From: Bradyrhizobium septentrionale
GTDB taxonomy: Bacteria; Pseudomonadota; Alphaproteobacteria; Rhizobiales; Xanthobacteraceae
Assembly: GCF_011516645.4 (NCBI RefSeq)
Contig: NZ_CP088285.1
Coordinates: 1,488,001 to 1,552,000 of the forward strand
Direction of reading: 5' to 3'
Length of the DNA stretch: 64,000 nt
Below the pieces are notes generated by a model. That model ran no database searches and was not told where the DNA came from. It saw only the letters and a program-made list of their open reading frames with translations. Shown here in pieces: positions 17,167 through 25,477 of the stretch. Each line of letters opens with the position of its first letter. Position 1 is the first letter of the stretch. A program made the position numbers and the translations under genes.

Positions 17167-17601
17167 TCAGGCGGCCGGCTTGTAGAACTTCGAGGCGTTG
17201 GCCTTGATCGGCTCGGCGGCCTCAGCGGCGACCTTCTGGCCGAGCTCGGCCAGTTCCTTGGCCTGCGCGGTGTAGGTCTCGAACTGCTTGCGGGCTTGCG
17301 ACGTCCACAGCTCGACCGCTTCGGTCGGCGACTTCACGCTGAACAGTTCCTGGGCGAAGTCGAGCGACGAGGTGGTGTTGGCCTTGAAGAACTCGATCAG
17401 CTTGGCCGAATACTCGCTGGTGCCCTTGCTCACCGACGTGAACACGGCCTCGACGGTTGAGTTGTGGGTCTCGGCGGCGTCCTTGAACTTGGCGTAGCTG
17501 TCGCGGGCCTGCAGCACGCCCTTTTCAGCGAACGCACGCATCTGCTCGGGGACCTCGAACGGGATGATCGAGGCGGAAAACGGATCGGACGGGTTGGTCA
17601 T
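17167..17601 (-). CDS. Phasin family protein 1
   Basis: 144 residues, almost entirely amphipathic helix: VPEQMRAFAEKGVLQARDSY, LIEFFKANTTSSLDFAQELF and AVELWTSQARKQFETYTAQ are typical phasin segments. Phasins coat polyhydroxyalkanoate granules, though relatives act as general helical scaffolds. ATG 17601 follows AAGGATTACACGT, a better context than the TTG 18 bases upstream. A second phasin gene follows upstream on the same strand with its own terminator, so each is probably transcribed separately. Confidence 0.9.
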   Translation of the reverse strand: MTNPSDPFSASIIPFEVPEQMRAFAEKGVLQARDSYAKFKDAAETHNSTVEAVFTSVSKGTSEYSAKLIEFFKANTTSSLDFAQELFSVKSPTEAVELWTSQARKQFETYTAQAKELAELGQKVAAEAAEPIKANASKFYKPAA

Positions 17602-17819
17602 ACGTGTAATCCTTCGCAACGGGTGAGAGATGTGACCATTGCGGACGCCCCGGAGCCAAAGTGGCCGGAGCGCTGAAATGGATCACGCTGCCTTCGATTC
17701 ACGGGAGTGCCCTTTGTGTTGGGCCCGCCTAATAAACACCCATATCATGTCAATTTTGTGCAACGCAACGTAAGATCGTGTGCGACGCCATAATTTTTTG
17801 TGTGGCGGAATATAGGGGT

Positions 17820-17862
17820 ACCGCGGCCGACCGAGGCTGGGTGCACCAAGGTCGGCCGCGGT
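17820..17862 (-). terminator. Terminator hairpin after phasin gene 2
   Basis: ACCGCGGCCGACC and GGTCGGCCGCGGT form a perfect 13-base-pair stem with a 17-base loop, 22 bases downstream of the stop codon of the second phasin gene. No T run follows. Confidence 0.75.
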
Positions 17863-17883
17863 CCAGCCGCCGTCAGTTCTCCG

Positions 17884-18282
17884 TCAGTTCTTGGGCTTGA
17901 CCGCATCCATCGCGGCGCGGCTGACGGCCTGGCCCATCTCGCTGGCCTGCTCGGCAAGCGAACGCATCTGGCCCTGCACATAGTCGCTGTGCAGCCGCAT
18001 CACCTCGTTGAGGTCCTTGGCCTTGAGCAGCGACTGGGCGTAGTCCAGCGACGACTGCACGTTCCTTTCCGCATAGGACAGCGCCCTCGTGGAAAGGTCC
18101 TTGGCGCCGGCCCGCATCTCCGCATTGCGCTCCTCGATCTTGCCGGCGGTGTCCCTGGCGTTGGTCACGAACTGCTCGAACGCCTTGCGCGCCTGATCAA
18201 AGCTCGCCTCGGCCATCGATCGCATGTCCGTGGGGATTTCGAATTTGGGAATCTCGAAATGGTCACGCGCGTTGTCGCTCAT
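17884..18282 (-). CDS. Phasin family protein 2
   Basis: 132 residues of amphipathic helix with phasin landmarks: PTDMRSMAEASFDQARKAFE, SYAERNVQSSLDYAQSLLKA and EVMRLHSDYVQGQMRSLAEQ. It is a divergent paralogue of the phasin at 17167-17601. GGGAGAACGACC precedes the ATG. Like that paralogue it is expected on the surface of polyhydroxyalkanoate granules, possibly with different binding strength; granule association is family knowledge, not shown here. Confidence 0.9.
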   Translation of the reverse strand: MSDNARDHFEIPKFEIPTDMRSMAEASFDQARKAFEQFVTNARDTAGKIEERNAEMRAGAKDLSTRALSYAERNVQSSLDYAQSLLKAKDLNEVMRLHSDYVQGQMRSLAEQASEMGQAVSRAAMDAVKPKN

Positions 18283-18528
18283 GGTCGTTCTCCCTCGCTT
18301 GGTGATCGGCCCGCCGGTTGGCTCCGATGGCCTGCGGCAGGTTATATCGTGGACTGCAATCGCAGGTGTGACGCGGAGCCGCCCTGGTTCCGCAATCACC
18401 CGCCGCGCAGCAGCCTCTGCCCGACAACGCCAAACGGCTGTGGATCGTTCAGCCAAGTTAACGTTATCCCGGCTTTGGCTGACGCAGGCTGGCTCCGGAC
18501 ATGGACCTGCCGCCCCCCAGTTGCGATA

Positions 18529-18543
18529 CTAACCTTCTGTTAA
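18529..18543 (-). promoter_or_regulatory. Possible CtrA-type binding site
   Basis: CTAA-N7-TTAA on the plus strand, which on the minus strand reads TTAACAGAAGGTTAG. It matches the CtrA consensus TTAA-N7-TTAA with one mismatch and the correct spacing. It lies 76 bases before the start of the large cell-cycle-type kinase. One mismatch in a GC-rich genome is suggestive only. Confidence 0.3.
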
Positions 18544-18618
18544 GGCTGTCGTCCTGCGGCTGCCGGCCCCTTCGGCAAAGCTAAGGAAGAAAGCCCAACC
18601 CATGCGGTCAAATCTGGC

Positions 18619-21600
18619 GTGATCAGCGACGCGGAATTCCAGATCCAGGCACTCGGCGATGTGAGGCTGATGGATCATGCGACGAGCGCCCAGCCGGCAT
18701 GGCTGTGGTCGGCTGACGGCGCACGGATCCTGTGGGCCAATCCGGTCGGGGCGCAGGTATTCGGTGCCGCCAATGGCGCCGAATTGGCGAAGCGCGCCTT
18801 CGGCCCGGCCGATCCGCATCGCCGCCAGGTCGCCCGCCTCGGCCGCAGCCTCGCCGCGACCGGCGCCATCAGGCTGGAGCGGCTGCCCGGGTTTGGCGCT
18901 GCGCCCGGAATGCTCGCGACCTGCGGCTGCGCTCGGCTCGAGCTATCAGACGGCAGCCACGGCATCCTGGTGTCGGCGCTCAATGCCGGCGGCCGCGGCA
19001 TGCCACTCGCCGAGCGATTGCTGCGGCTGGTGCAGGGGCTCGACCGGCCGGCGGCCGCCTTCAACGGCGACGGATTGTTGATCGCAGCCAATGAGGCGGC
19101 GCGACCGCTGCCCAGCCTGCACGATCTCACCGAGGCCGGCCTCGATGCCGCGCGCGACGAGGCGCTGGCGCAGGGCCGCGCTTCGGCCAGCACAGCTATC
19201 GGCCGCGTCGTGCTGCACCGGATCGGCCGCGGCGCCGATCGCGCACTGGTCGCGCTGATCAAGCCGGCGCCGCATCTTGCCGCAAAACCGGCGGCGCCGA
19301 TCGTGCCTGAGCCGGTTGCGCCGGTGACAGCAGCACCGGAAGCGCCAGCGCCCGCGGCGGCGACGCCGCAAGAGGCAGCGGCAGTGGAGCCGCCGCCAGC
19401 GCCGGCCATTGTCGAACAACCCGTTGCGCAGGACGAAGCCCCCGCGCCGGCCAGCGAAGCGCCGGCCACCATCACGCTGTTCGATGCGCTGGATCAGCAG
19501 CCCGGAGAAGCAGCCACAGCCGAGCCGATCATCAGCGTGGCTGAAACCGAGCCAGCGGATGCTGCGCCCTCTCCCGCGACAGCAGAACCGGCGCACGCAG
19601 CGACAGCGCCCGTCGAGACCGCGGCCTTCGACACCACGCCTGATGAAAGTCCCGCCGTCGAGGAGCCGCTGTCGGAAGCGCTCATCGAGATGCCCGCTGA
19701 GGCGCAGGCCGAACAGCCCGCGGATATTGCGACGTCTCCCGCGCCAGCAGCGGAGGCACACCTAGACCCAGCGCCCGTCGAGACCGTGGCTTTCGACACC
19801 ACGCCTGACGCAACTCCTGCGGTCGAGGAGCCGCTGTCGGACGCGCTCATCGAAGCGCCCGCCGCAGCGCAGGTCGAACAGCCCGCGGAAGTTACTCCAA
19901 CTCCCGCGCCAGCCGAACAGACGCCGGTAGAACCTGCGCCCATCGAGACCGTGGCTCTCGATACCGCGCCCGACGACACTCCCGCCGTCGAGGAGCCGCT
20001 GTCGGAAGCGCTGATCGAGATGCCCGCCACAGCGCAGGTCGAAGCACCTGCGCCTGAGCCCCCGCGCGATCTCGAGGAGACGGCAACCGCGCCGGCCGCC
20101 GCGATATCATCCCCGCCGGCCGATCACGCGCCCTCGCCCTATGCGGTCGCGGATGCGCCCCTTCCGCCATCCGACGCCGAGCCGGAGCCCGCGACGCAGG
20201 CGGCGGTGAAGCCATCCTGGCTCGACGAGCCGTTGCCGGTGCGGCGGCATCCGCTGCGCTTCATGTGGCAAATGGACCATGAGGGGCGCTTCTCGCTTGG
20301 CTCCGACGAGTTCACCCGCCTGATCGGCCTGCACACTGCCGCCGGCTTCGGCCGGCTGTGGAGCGACATCGCCGCGAGCTTTGGCCTCGATCCCGAGGGC
20401 CGCGTCATGCAGGCGTTCGCCAGCCACGACACCTGGAGCGGCATCACGCTGCACTGGCCGGTCGACGGCGGCGGCCGGCTGCCGGTCGAACTGTCCGGCC
20501 TGCCGGTGTTCGATCGCAACCGGAATTTCGCCGGCTATCGCGGCTTTGGTGTGTGTCGCGACCTCGACGGGCTTGCGCGACTCGCAGCAATGCGCCGCTA
20601 TGAGTTCTTCAGCGGCGCGATCGCGCCGCAATCCTTGTCGGCTGATGTCGCGCCCGTGCCGCGCGCCGATGCGCCCGGGCCCGCTGCCCCGCCGCATGAC
20701 ATTCCTCCGCCGCACGCGGAGCCGCCGCCCGATACGACCGCGATAGCACCACCCGAGGAATTGACCGAGCCGACAGCAACAAAGACTTCACACCAAGCCG
20801 ATCCGGATCACGCCGTGGAAACGAACGAGGAAACGCACGAAGTGCGTCACGACCCGCCACTGAACGTGGTGCAGTTCCGCCCCGCCGGCGACACAAGGCC
20901 GCCGTCGCTGACGCCGGTCGAGAACAACGCCTTTAACGAACTCGCCCGCCAATTGTCGGCGCGGCTCGAGAGCGAGGCCGGCCTCACCGCGTCGACGAAC
21001 CAGAGTGCCGCCGCGGAGCCGGTTGCCGAGGAGCCCGGCCCGACCGAGCCGCTGCAGGAGGCGACGCCGCAGCAAGAGACGGTCGCGCAGCAAGCGCCGC
21101 TGGCCGACCCGCAAAAGGCCAGCTGGCTCGCCGCGGCCGAGCCGGCACCACGCGCCGACTCCCGGCGCGACCGCGCGCTGCTCGATCTGCTGCCGGTCGG
21201 CATCCTGATCTACCGGCTCGACCGCCTGCTCTATGCCAACCACGCCTTCCTCACGCGCATGGGCTATGACAGCCTGCACGCGCTGGAAGCCGCCGGCGGG
21301 CTCGACGCGCTCTATGTCGAGCCGGGCGTCTCGCAGGCGAGCAGCACCTCCGGCACCGGCACACCGGTCACGATCTCCGCTAACCAGAACGACGACAACC
21401 ACGCAGACGCAGTGTCTGCGGAAGCGCGGCTGCACACCATCACCTGGGACGATGATTCCGCGCTGGCGCTGATCTTCTCGCGCACGCTCGAGGAAGATGC
21501 CGCGGTCGCCGCCGCGCTGTCCGATCCCGAGCCTGCGGCCGCGATCGCGGAGCCGGTGTTTGCACCACCTGAGCCACAGGCCGGCCACGCCGATGCCGAG

Positions 21601-22695
21601 GAGCTCGGCGCAATCCTCGACACCGCGGCCGAGGGCATCATCATGTTCGATGCCGAGGGCAACATCCATTCCTGCAACCGCAGCTCGGAAGCGCTGTTCG
21701 GCTATGACGGCGACGAGTTCGTCACGCACAACCTCGCCGACCTGTTCGCGCCGGAGAGCCAGCGCGGCATCCTCGACTATCTCGCCAGCGTGAAATCCGC
21801 CGGCGTCGCCAGCCTGCTCGACCACGGCCGCGAGACGCTCGGCCGCGTCCGCCAGGGCGGCATCATCCCGCTGTCGGTGACGATGGGCCGCACCCGCGCC
21901 GACGGGCCGAACTTCTTCGCCGTGTTCCGCGATCTGTCGCAGGCGAAGCGAAGCGAGGTCGAACTGCGCGAGGCGCGGCGGCTCGCCGAGCGCGCGGGCA
22001 ACGCCAAGACCGACATGCTGGCGCGGATCAGCCATGAGCTCCGCACCCCGCTCAACGCCATCATCGGCTTTTCCGAGGTGATGATCGGCGAACGCTTCGG
22101 CGCGCTCGGCAACGAGCGCTATGTCGAATACATGAAGGACATCCGCGCCTCCGGCGAGCGGGTGATCGCGATCGTCAACGACCTGCTCGACCTGTCGCGG
22201 ATCGAGACCGGCAAGCTCGACCTCGCCTTCACCAACCAGAACCTCAACGAGATGGTGGAGAGCTGCGTCGCGGTGATGCAGCCGCAGGCCAACCGCGAGC
22301 GCATCATCATCCGCACGTCGCTGGCGCACACGCTGCCGCCCGTGGTCGCCGACGCCCGCGCGCTGCGCCAGATCACGCTGAACCTGATCGGCAACTCGAT
22401 CCATCTCGCCAATGCCGGCGGCCAGGTGATCGTCTCGACCGCACTGTCGGATTTCGGCGAGGTGATGCTGCGCGTGCGCGACACCGGACAGAGCCTCAAC
22501 GACAACGAGGTCGCCGCCGCGCTCGAACCGTTCCGCGCACCGACGCCGTCGGATCAGGCCGGCTCCGGCGGCGTCAGCCTGTCGCTGACCAAGGCGCTGG
22601 TCGAAGCCAACCGCGCCAAATTCCAGATCAAGACCGGCGGCCGCACCGGCACGCTGATCGAAATCGTGTTCTCCCACGCCGCAGCAAGGGCGTGA
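18619..22695 (+). CDS. Large PAS sensor histidine kinase of the PleC/DivJ/PdhS type
   Basis: 1358 residues, cytosolic. PAS-like regions lie near residues 20-150, 540-655 (FMWQMDHEGRFSLGSDEF), 850-960 and 990-1110 (DTAAEGIIMFDAEGNIHSCN). A long Ala/Pro/Glu linker (about 220-530) carries a tandem repeat. The dimerisation/H domain RISHELRTPLNAIIGFSEVM has its His near residue 1139 and continues GALGNERYVEYMKDI and NDLLDLSRIETGK, as in PleC/DivJ/PdhS kinases that set cell polarity through DivK. The ATP domain keeps an Asn in NLIGNS, but the G1 motif reads DTGQSL and the G2 region GSGGVSLSLTKALVEAN, so catalytic activity is uncertain. Start GTG is used; no operon partner. Confidence 0.85.
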   Translation: MISDAEFQIQALGDVRLMDHATSAQPAWLWSADGARILWANPVGAQVFGAANGAELAKRAFGPADPHRRQVARLGRSLAATGAIRLERLPGFGAAPGMLATCGCARLELSDGSHGILVSALNAGGRGMPLAERLLRLVQGLDRPAAAFNGDGLLIAANEAARPLPSLHDLTEAGLDAARDEALAQGRASASTAIGRVVLHRIGRGADRALVALIKPAPHLAAKPAAPIVPEPVAPVTAAPEAPAPAAATPQEAAAVEPPPAPAIVEQPVAQDEAPAPASEAPATITLFDALDQQPGEAATAEPIISVAETEPADAAPSPATAEPAHAATAPVETAAFDTTPDESPAVEEPLSEALIEMPAEAQAEQPADIATSPAPAAEAHLDPAPVETVAFDTTPDATPAVEEPLSDALIEAPAAAQVEQPAEVTPTPAPAEQTPVEPAPIETVALDTAPDDTPAVEEPLSEALIEMPATAQVEAPAPEPPRDLEETATAPAAAISSPPADHAPSPYAVADAPLPPSDAEPEPATQAAVKPSWLDEPLPVRRHPLRFMWQMDHEGRFSLGSDEFTRLIGLHTAAGFGRLWSDIAASFGLDPEGRVMQAFASHDTWSGITLHWPVDGGGRLPVELSGLPVFDRNRNFAGYRGFGVCRDLDGLARLAAMRRYEFFSGAIAPQSLSADVAPVPRADAPGPAAPPHDIPPPHAEPPPDTTAIAPPEELTEPTATKTSHQADPDHAVETNEETHEVRHDPPLNVVQFRPAGDTRPPSLTPVENNAFNELARQLSARLESEAGLTASTNQSAAAEPVAEEPGPTEPLQEATPQQETVAQQAPLADPQKASWLAAAEPAPRADSRRDRALLDLLPVGILIYRLDRLLYANHAFLTRMGYDSLHALEAAGGLDALYVEPGVSQASSTSGTGTPVTISANQNDDNHADAVSAEARLHTITWDDDSALALIFSRTLEEDAAVAAALSDPEPAAAIAEPVFAPPEPQAGHADAEELGAILDTAAEGIIMFDAEGNIHSCNRSSEALFGYDGDEFVTHNLADLFAPESQRGILDYLASVKSAGVASLLDHGRETLGRVRQGGIIPLSVTMGRTRADGPNFFAVFRDLSQAKRSEVELREARRLAERAGNAKTDMLARISHELRTPLNAIIGFSEVMIGERFGALGNERYVEYMKDIRASGERVIAIVNDLLDLSRIETGKLDLAFTNQNLNEMVESCVAVMQPQANRERIIIRTSLAHTLPPVVADARALRQITLNLIGNSIHLANAGGQVIVSTALSDFGEVMLRVRDTGQSLNDNEVAAALEPFRAPTPSDQAGSGGVSLSLTKALVEANRAKFQIKTGGRTGTLIEIVFSHAAARA
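19615..20060. repeat. Tandem 165-base coding repeat, about 2.7 copies
   Basis: Within the big kinase gene, units starting at 19615, 19780 and 19945 are spaced exactly 165 bases (55 codons). Each begins ET-A-(F/L)-DT-PD, then PAVEEPLS(E/D)ALIE, then an Ala/Gln/Glu-rich part; the last copy is cut short after about 38 codons. The unit is acidic and proline-rich and probably disordered. Confidence 0.9.
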
Positions 22696-22768
22696 GGGGC
22701 GCGGGCCGCGCGCATGCAGCGCGCGTGCTCTCTCGCCACTCATGTGAGGGACGCACCAGCGGAAGGAT

Positions 22769-22932
22769 TCCCTCTCCCCTTGTGGGAGAGGGTTAGGGAG
22801 AGGGGTGCCACACGGCGTGCTCTCTCGGTTGGCAATTCAACGACACGAGCAGATTTGCGCGCGCGACGCTTCCGTCAAGCATCTCGCCCGGGGCCACCCC
22901 TCTCCCCACCCTCTCCCACAAGGGGAGAGGGA
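22769..22932. repeat. Paired palindromic intergenic repeat, CCCTCTCCC type, copy 2
   Basis: The left arm (22769-22808) contains CCCTCTCCCC and GGGAGAGGG as an internal hairpin, then GGTTAGGGAGAGGGGTG. The right arm (22895-22932) is its inverse. About 86 bases of unrelated sequence separate them. The rest of the gene-free stretch 22696-23166 holds no coding frame I trust; the AT-rich bases 23085-23160 are the likely promoter of the phosphoesterase gene. Confidence 0.9.
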
Positions 22933-23166
22933 GCCTGACAGGGGTGCTCACCTCACCTGGTTTGGGCAGCAGACCTCGGCGGGATTCAAGTCACACTTGA
23001 ATTTGAGCCTGCCGCGCGAGCAGGACGGATCATTTGCAAGGACACTGCGAAGATCTGTCGCGCTTAACCCGCGCGGCACGGCATAAATCTTGCTGCAATT
23101 CAGATTGTTTGAAATTCATTGCCTTACCAATCCACCCCCGTTGTCCCAAGCATTTGGATTTGCCGG

Positions 23167-23994
23167 ATGCGCTGCCTCGTCGTCGCCGACTTGCATTACT
23201 CGTTGCCGCAGTTCGACTGGCTGCTGGCGGCCGCGCCGCAATTCGATCTGGTGATCTTCGCAGGCGATGCGCTCAACCTCGGCTCGGCGGTCGATTTCCG
23301 CGCCCAGATCGTGGTCGTCACGAAATACCTGTCGCGCCTTGCCGGCCTCACGCGCGTGATCTTCTGCTCGGGCAATCATGACCTCGACGAGCGCAACGCG
23401 GAGGGCGAGAAGATCGCGCGATGGGTCGCCGGCATCAGGGAATCCGGCGTGGCCTGCGACGGCGACAATCTGACCATCGGCGATACGCTGTTCACGGTGT
23501 GCCCGTGGTGGGATGGCCCGATGGTCAAGGCGCGGATCGACGACCAGTTGCGCGAGGCAGCCGCCATCCCGCACCGCCGCTGGGTCTGGGTGCATCACGC
23601 CCCGCCGGCGGATTCCCCGGTCAGCTGGGGCGGCAAGCGCTTCTTCGGCGACGTCGAGCTGCTGCGCTGGATCGAACGCCACCACCCGGCGATGGTGATC
23701 TCGGGCCATGTGCATCAATCGCCGTTCATTCCGAGCGGCTCGTGGTTCGACCGCATCGGCGCGACCTGGGTGTTCAATACCGGCCTGCAGCCGGGCCGGC
23801 CGCCGGTCTGCATCGTGCTCGATCTCACCCAGGACAAGGCGTTCTGGCTCGCCGCCGGCGACGCCCAGATCGTCGATCTCAACGTCCCCTTGCATCGGCC
23901 GGCAACGCCGCTACGCGAGGCGCCGGACTGGCTCACATCCTTGGATCGGATTGCCGATCCGAGCCTGGCGCGACCTGCATCGGCGGCAGGTTGA
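23167..23994 (+). CDS. Calcineurin-like metallophosphoesterase
   Basis: 275 residues with all metal-binding motifs of the family in order: DLHYS (residues 8-12), GDALN, GNHD near residue 78 and GHVHQ near residue 180. Such enzymes hydrolyse phosphomono- or diesters (nucleotides, cyclic nucleotides, nucleic acids) with two metal ions in the cytoplasm. ATG 23167 is chosen because homologous folds begin right at the DxH strand; the in-frame ATG 48 bases earlier adds no recognisable sequence. Its 3' end overlaps a convergent gene by 62 bases. Confidence 0.88.
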   Translation: MRCLVVADLHYSLPQFDWLLAAAPQFDLVIFAGDALNLGSAVDFRAQIVVVTKYLSRLAGLTRVIFCSGNHDLDERNAEGEKIARWVAGIRESGVACDGDNLTIGDTLFTVCPWWDGPMVKARIDDQLREAAAIPHRRWVWVHHAPPADSPVSWGGKRFFGDVELLRWIERHHPAMVISGHVHQSPFIPSGSWFDRIGATWVFNTGLQPGRPPVCIVLDLTQDKAFWLAAGDAQIVDLNVPLHRPATPLREAPDWLTSLDRIADPSLARPASAAG

Positions 23995-24418
23995 TCATGC
24001 TCTGCAGCACCTCGCCGACCATCGCCAGATGGGTGCCGTGGTCGGCATATTGGTGCATCAGGTCGGCCAGATAGGTCGTGGCGACGTGCAGCCGTTGCGC
24101 CAGGAGCTGCGCGATCAGCAGTGCGACCGCAGGCTGCTCGCGCAGGAACGACGCCGCGTCGTCGAATTCATACAGCACGCAATCCGACGCCGTGCGCACC
24201 TTCGCGCTGTGCGGCCGGTCGAGCAGAACACTCATCTCGCCGAACACCGCGCCGGGCTCGTCGATCACGGCGACCAGACTGTCGCCCTTGACGACCTCGA
24301 CCTTGCCCTCGAGCAGCACGAACAGGTGACCGGTCTTGCCGCCCTCCTCGATGAAATCGGTGCCGGCCGGCAAGCTCCGCTGCGTCGCTCCGCTGCAGTG
24401 ATCAAGGATCGCGCGCAT
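23933..24418 (-). CDS. Cyclic-nucleotide-binding-like (Crp/Fnr sensor fold) protein
   Basis: 161 residues: a CNMP-binding beta-roll (residues about 10-110; GTDFIEEGGKTGHLFVLLEG, then GAVFGEMSVLLDRPHSAKV) and a C-terminal helical extension without a recognisable helix-turn-helix. The phosphate-binding-cassette residue that is Arg in cAMP binders (P-R-S-A type) is His here (PHSA), so ligand binding is doubtful. Such stand-alone sensor domains may bind partner proteins. Its last 62 bases overlap the convergent phosphoesterase gene. Confidence 0.85.
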   Translation of the reverse strand: MRAILDHCSGATQRSLPAGTDFIEEGGKTGHLFVLLEGKVEVVKGDSLVAVIDEPGAVFGEMSVLLDRPHSAKVRTASDCVLYEFDDAASFLREQPAVALLIAQLLAQRLHVATTYLADLMHQYADHGTHLAMVGEVLQSMINLPPMQVAPGSDRQSDPRM

Positions 24419-24537
24419 CTGGTTTCGCCTCCGTGTCCGCCAGACTAGGCAGAGATACCGTCGAGGTGAAACGGATTAGCTGGGCGTTCTGCCCAAATTG
24501 TCGGCAGGCCGCGGCGCGGGCGCGAGCGGCGGCGCCG

Positions 24538-25335
24538 TCACGCAGTGGGCGCGGCATGCTTGATCGACAGGAAATCGCCGATCGTATCGAGGAACAGTTT
24601 TGGCGATTGCAGCTGCGGGACGTGCGCACATCCCGGAATGACCCTGAGCTCGGCTCGCGGCAGTCCGGCTGCCAATTCGTATGACATCGGCGGCGGCGTC
24701 GCCTCGTCGTATTCGCCGACCACCACAAGTGTCGGGACGGTCAAGCCAGCGAGCTCGGTGCGAAGATCGAGGCCCGCCAGCGCACCGCAGGCCGCACAGA
24801 ACACGTCGGGATCGGTGCGCAGGAAGGCTTCGCGGCGATCCTGCATCAGCGCCGGATGCTGCGCCTGGAAGTCCGGTGCGAACAGCCGGCGCATCGCAAC
24901 GTCGGTGATCGCGGCAAGCCCCTTCTCGCGGGAAACTCTTACCATGGTGCGAAACGCCTCGCGGCCCGGCTCGGAGAATGCGGCCCCGGTGTCGGCGAGG
25001 ATCAGCCGGCTCGCAAGCGCCGGGTGGCGGATCGCCATCTGCAGCGCGACGAACCCGCCATAGCCATTGCCAAGCACGATGGCAGGCATGCCATCAGCCG
25101 CATCGTGCACCGCCTCCGCCATACGGTCGGCGATGGCAGCAAGGCCGCCTTCGACGGCGGCCGATCGGCCAAAGCCCGGCAGTTCCGGCACGATGGTCCG
25201 GAACGACCGGGCCAGCTCCGGCACGATCGCATCGAAGCTCGCGCGGTCCGACAGCAGGGAGTGAAACAGGAGCAGCGGCGGCCCCTCGCCCGACTGGGCT
25301 GCGTTGACGGTGCGGTTGGCGAAAAGCCTGTCCAT
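24538..25335 (-). CDS. Alpha/beta hydrolase-fold protein lacking the nucleophile serine
   Basis: 265 residues starting at ATG 25335. The MhpC/enol-lactonase-like fold is clear: LLLFHSLLSDRASFD (oxyanion strand), the elbow LGNGYGGFVAL, VVVGEYDEATPP (acid) and GCAHVPQLQSP (His). In the elbow G-x-S-x-G the Ser is Gly (residue 91; codon GGC, one base from AGC), so normal serine hydrolysis should not work. It is divergent from the GntR-ALDH-MFS operon and probably belongs to the same catabolic pathway. Read correctly from both strands. Confidence 0.85.
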   Translation of the reverse strand: MDRLFANRTVNAAQSGEGPPLLLFHSLLSDRASFDAIVPELARSFRTIVPELPGFGRSAAVEGGLAAIADRMAEAVHDAADGMPAIVLGNGYGGFVALQMAIRHPALASRLILADTGAAFSEPGREAFRTMVRVSREKGLAAITDVAMRRLFAPDFQAQHPALMQDRREAFLRTDPDVFCAACGALAGLDLRTELAGLTVPTLVVVGEYDEATPPPMSYELAAGLPRAELRVIPGCAHVPQLQSPKLFLDTIGDFLSIKHAAPTA

Positions 25336-25444
25336 TGCCGGTCTCTTTCCAAATCGGGCCGAGGGCCTCGCGGCCCCTTTCGCGACGATTGATAAATCAA
25401 ATCGGGCTGATTTCAAGCATTTTGGACTTGACGTGATATTTCAC

Positions 25445-25456
25445 AAACTGCAGTTT
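25445..25456. promoter_or_regulatory. 12-base perfect palindrome, candidate GntR operator
   Basis: AAACTGCAGTTT lies in the divergent promoter region between the hydrolase and the GntR gene, 22 bases before the regulator start. GntR-type regulators commonly autoregulate from such palindromes, but the 12-base length is at the lower end. An AGGAG 7-8 bases before ATG 25478 sets that start. Confidence 0.45.
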
Positions 25457-25477
25457 AATAGCAGGAGCCTGAGCCAA

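Noticed and set aside
20788..22743. 651-codon open frame antisense to the large sensor kinase
   Set aside because: It mirrors the GC-rich kinase gene, its translation is Arg/Gly/Asp-rich without any domain, and the kinase frame has clear PAS and H-box motifs.
24985..25100. The serine-less hydrolase as a sequencing frameshift
   Set aside because: The frame is intact on both sides and the difference is a single codon, so it is not a frameshift; a base-call error remains possible.
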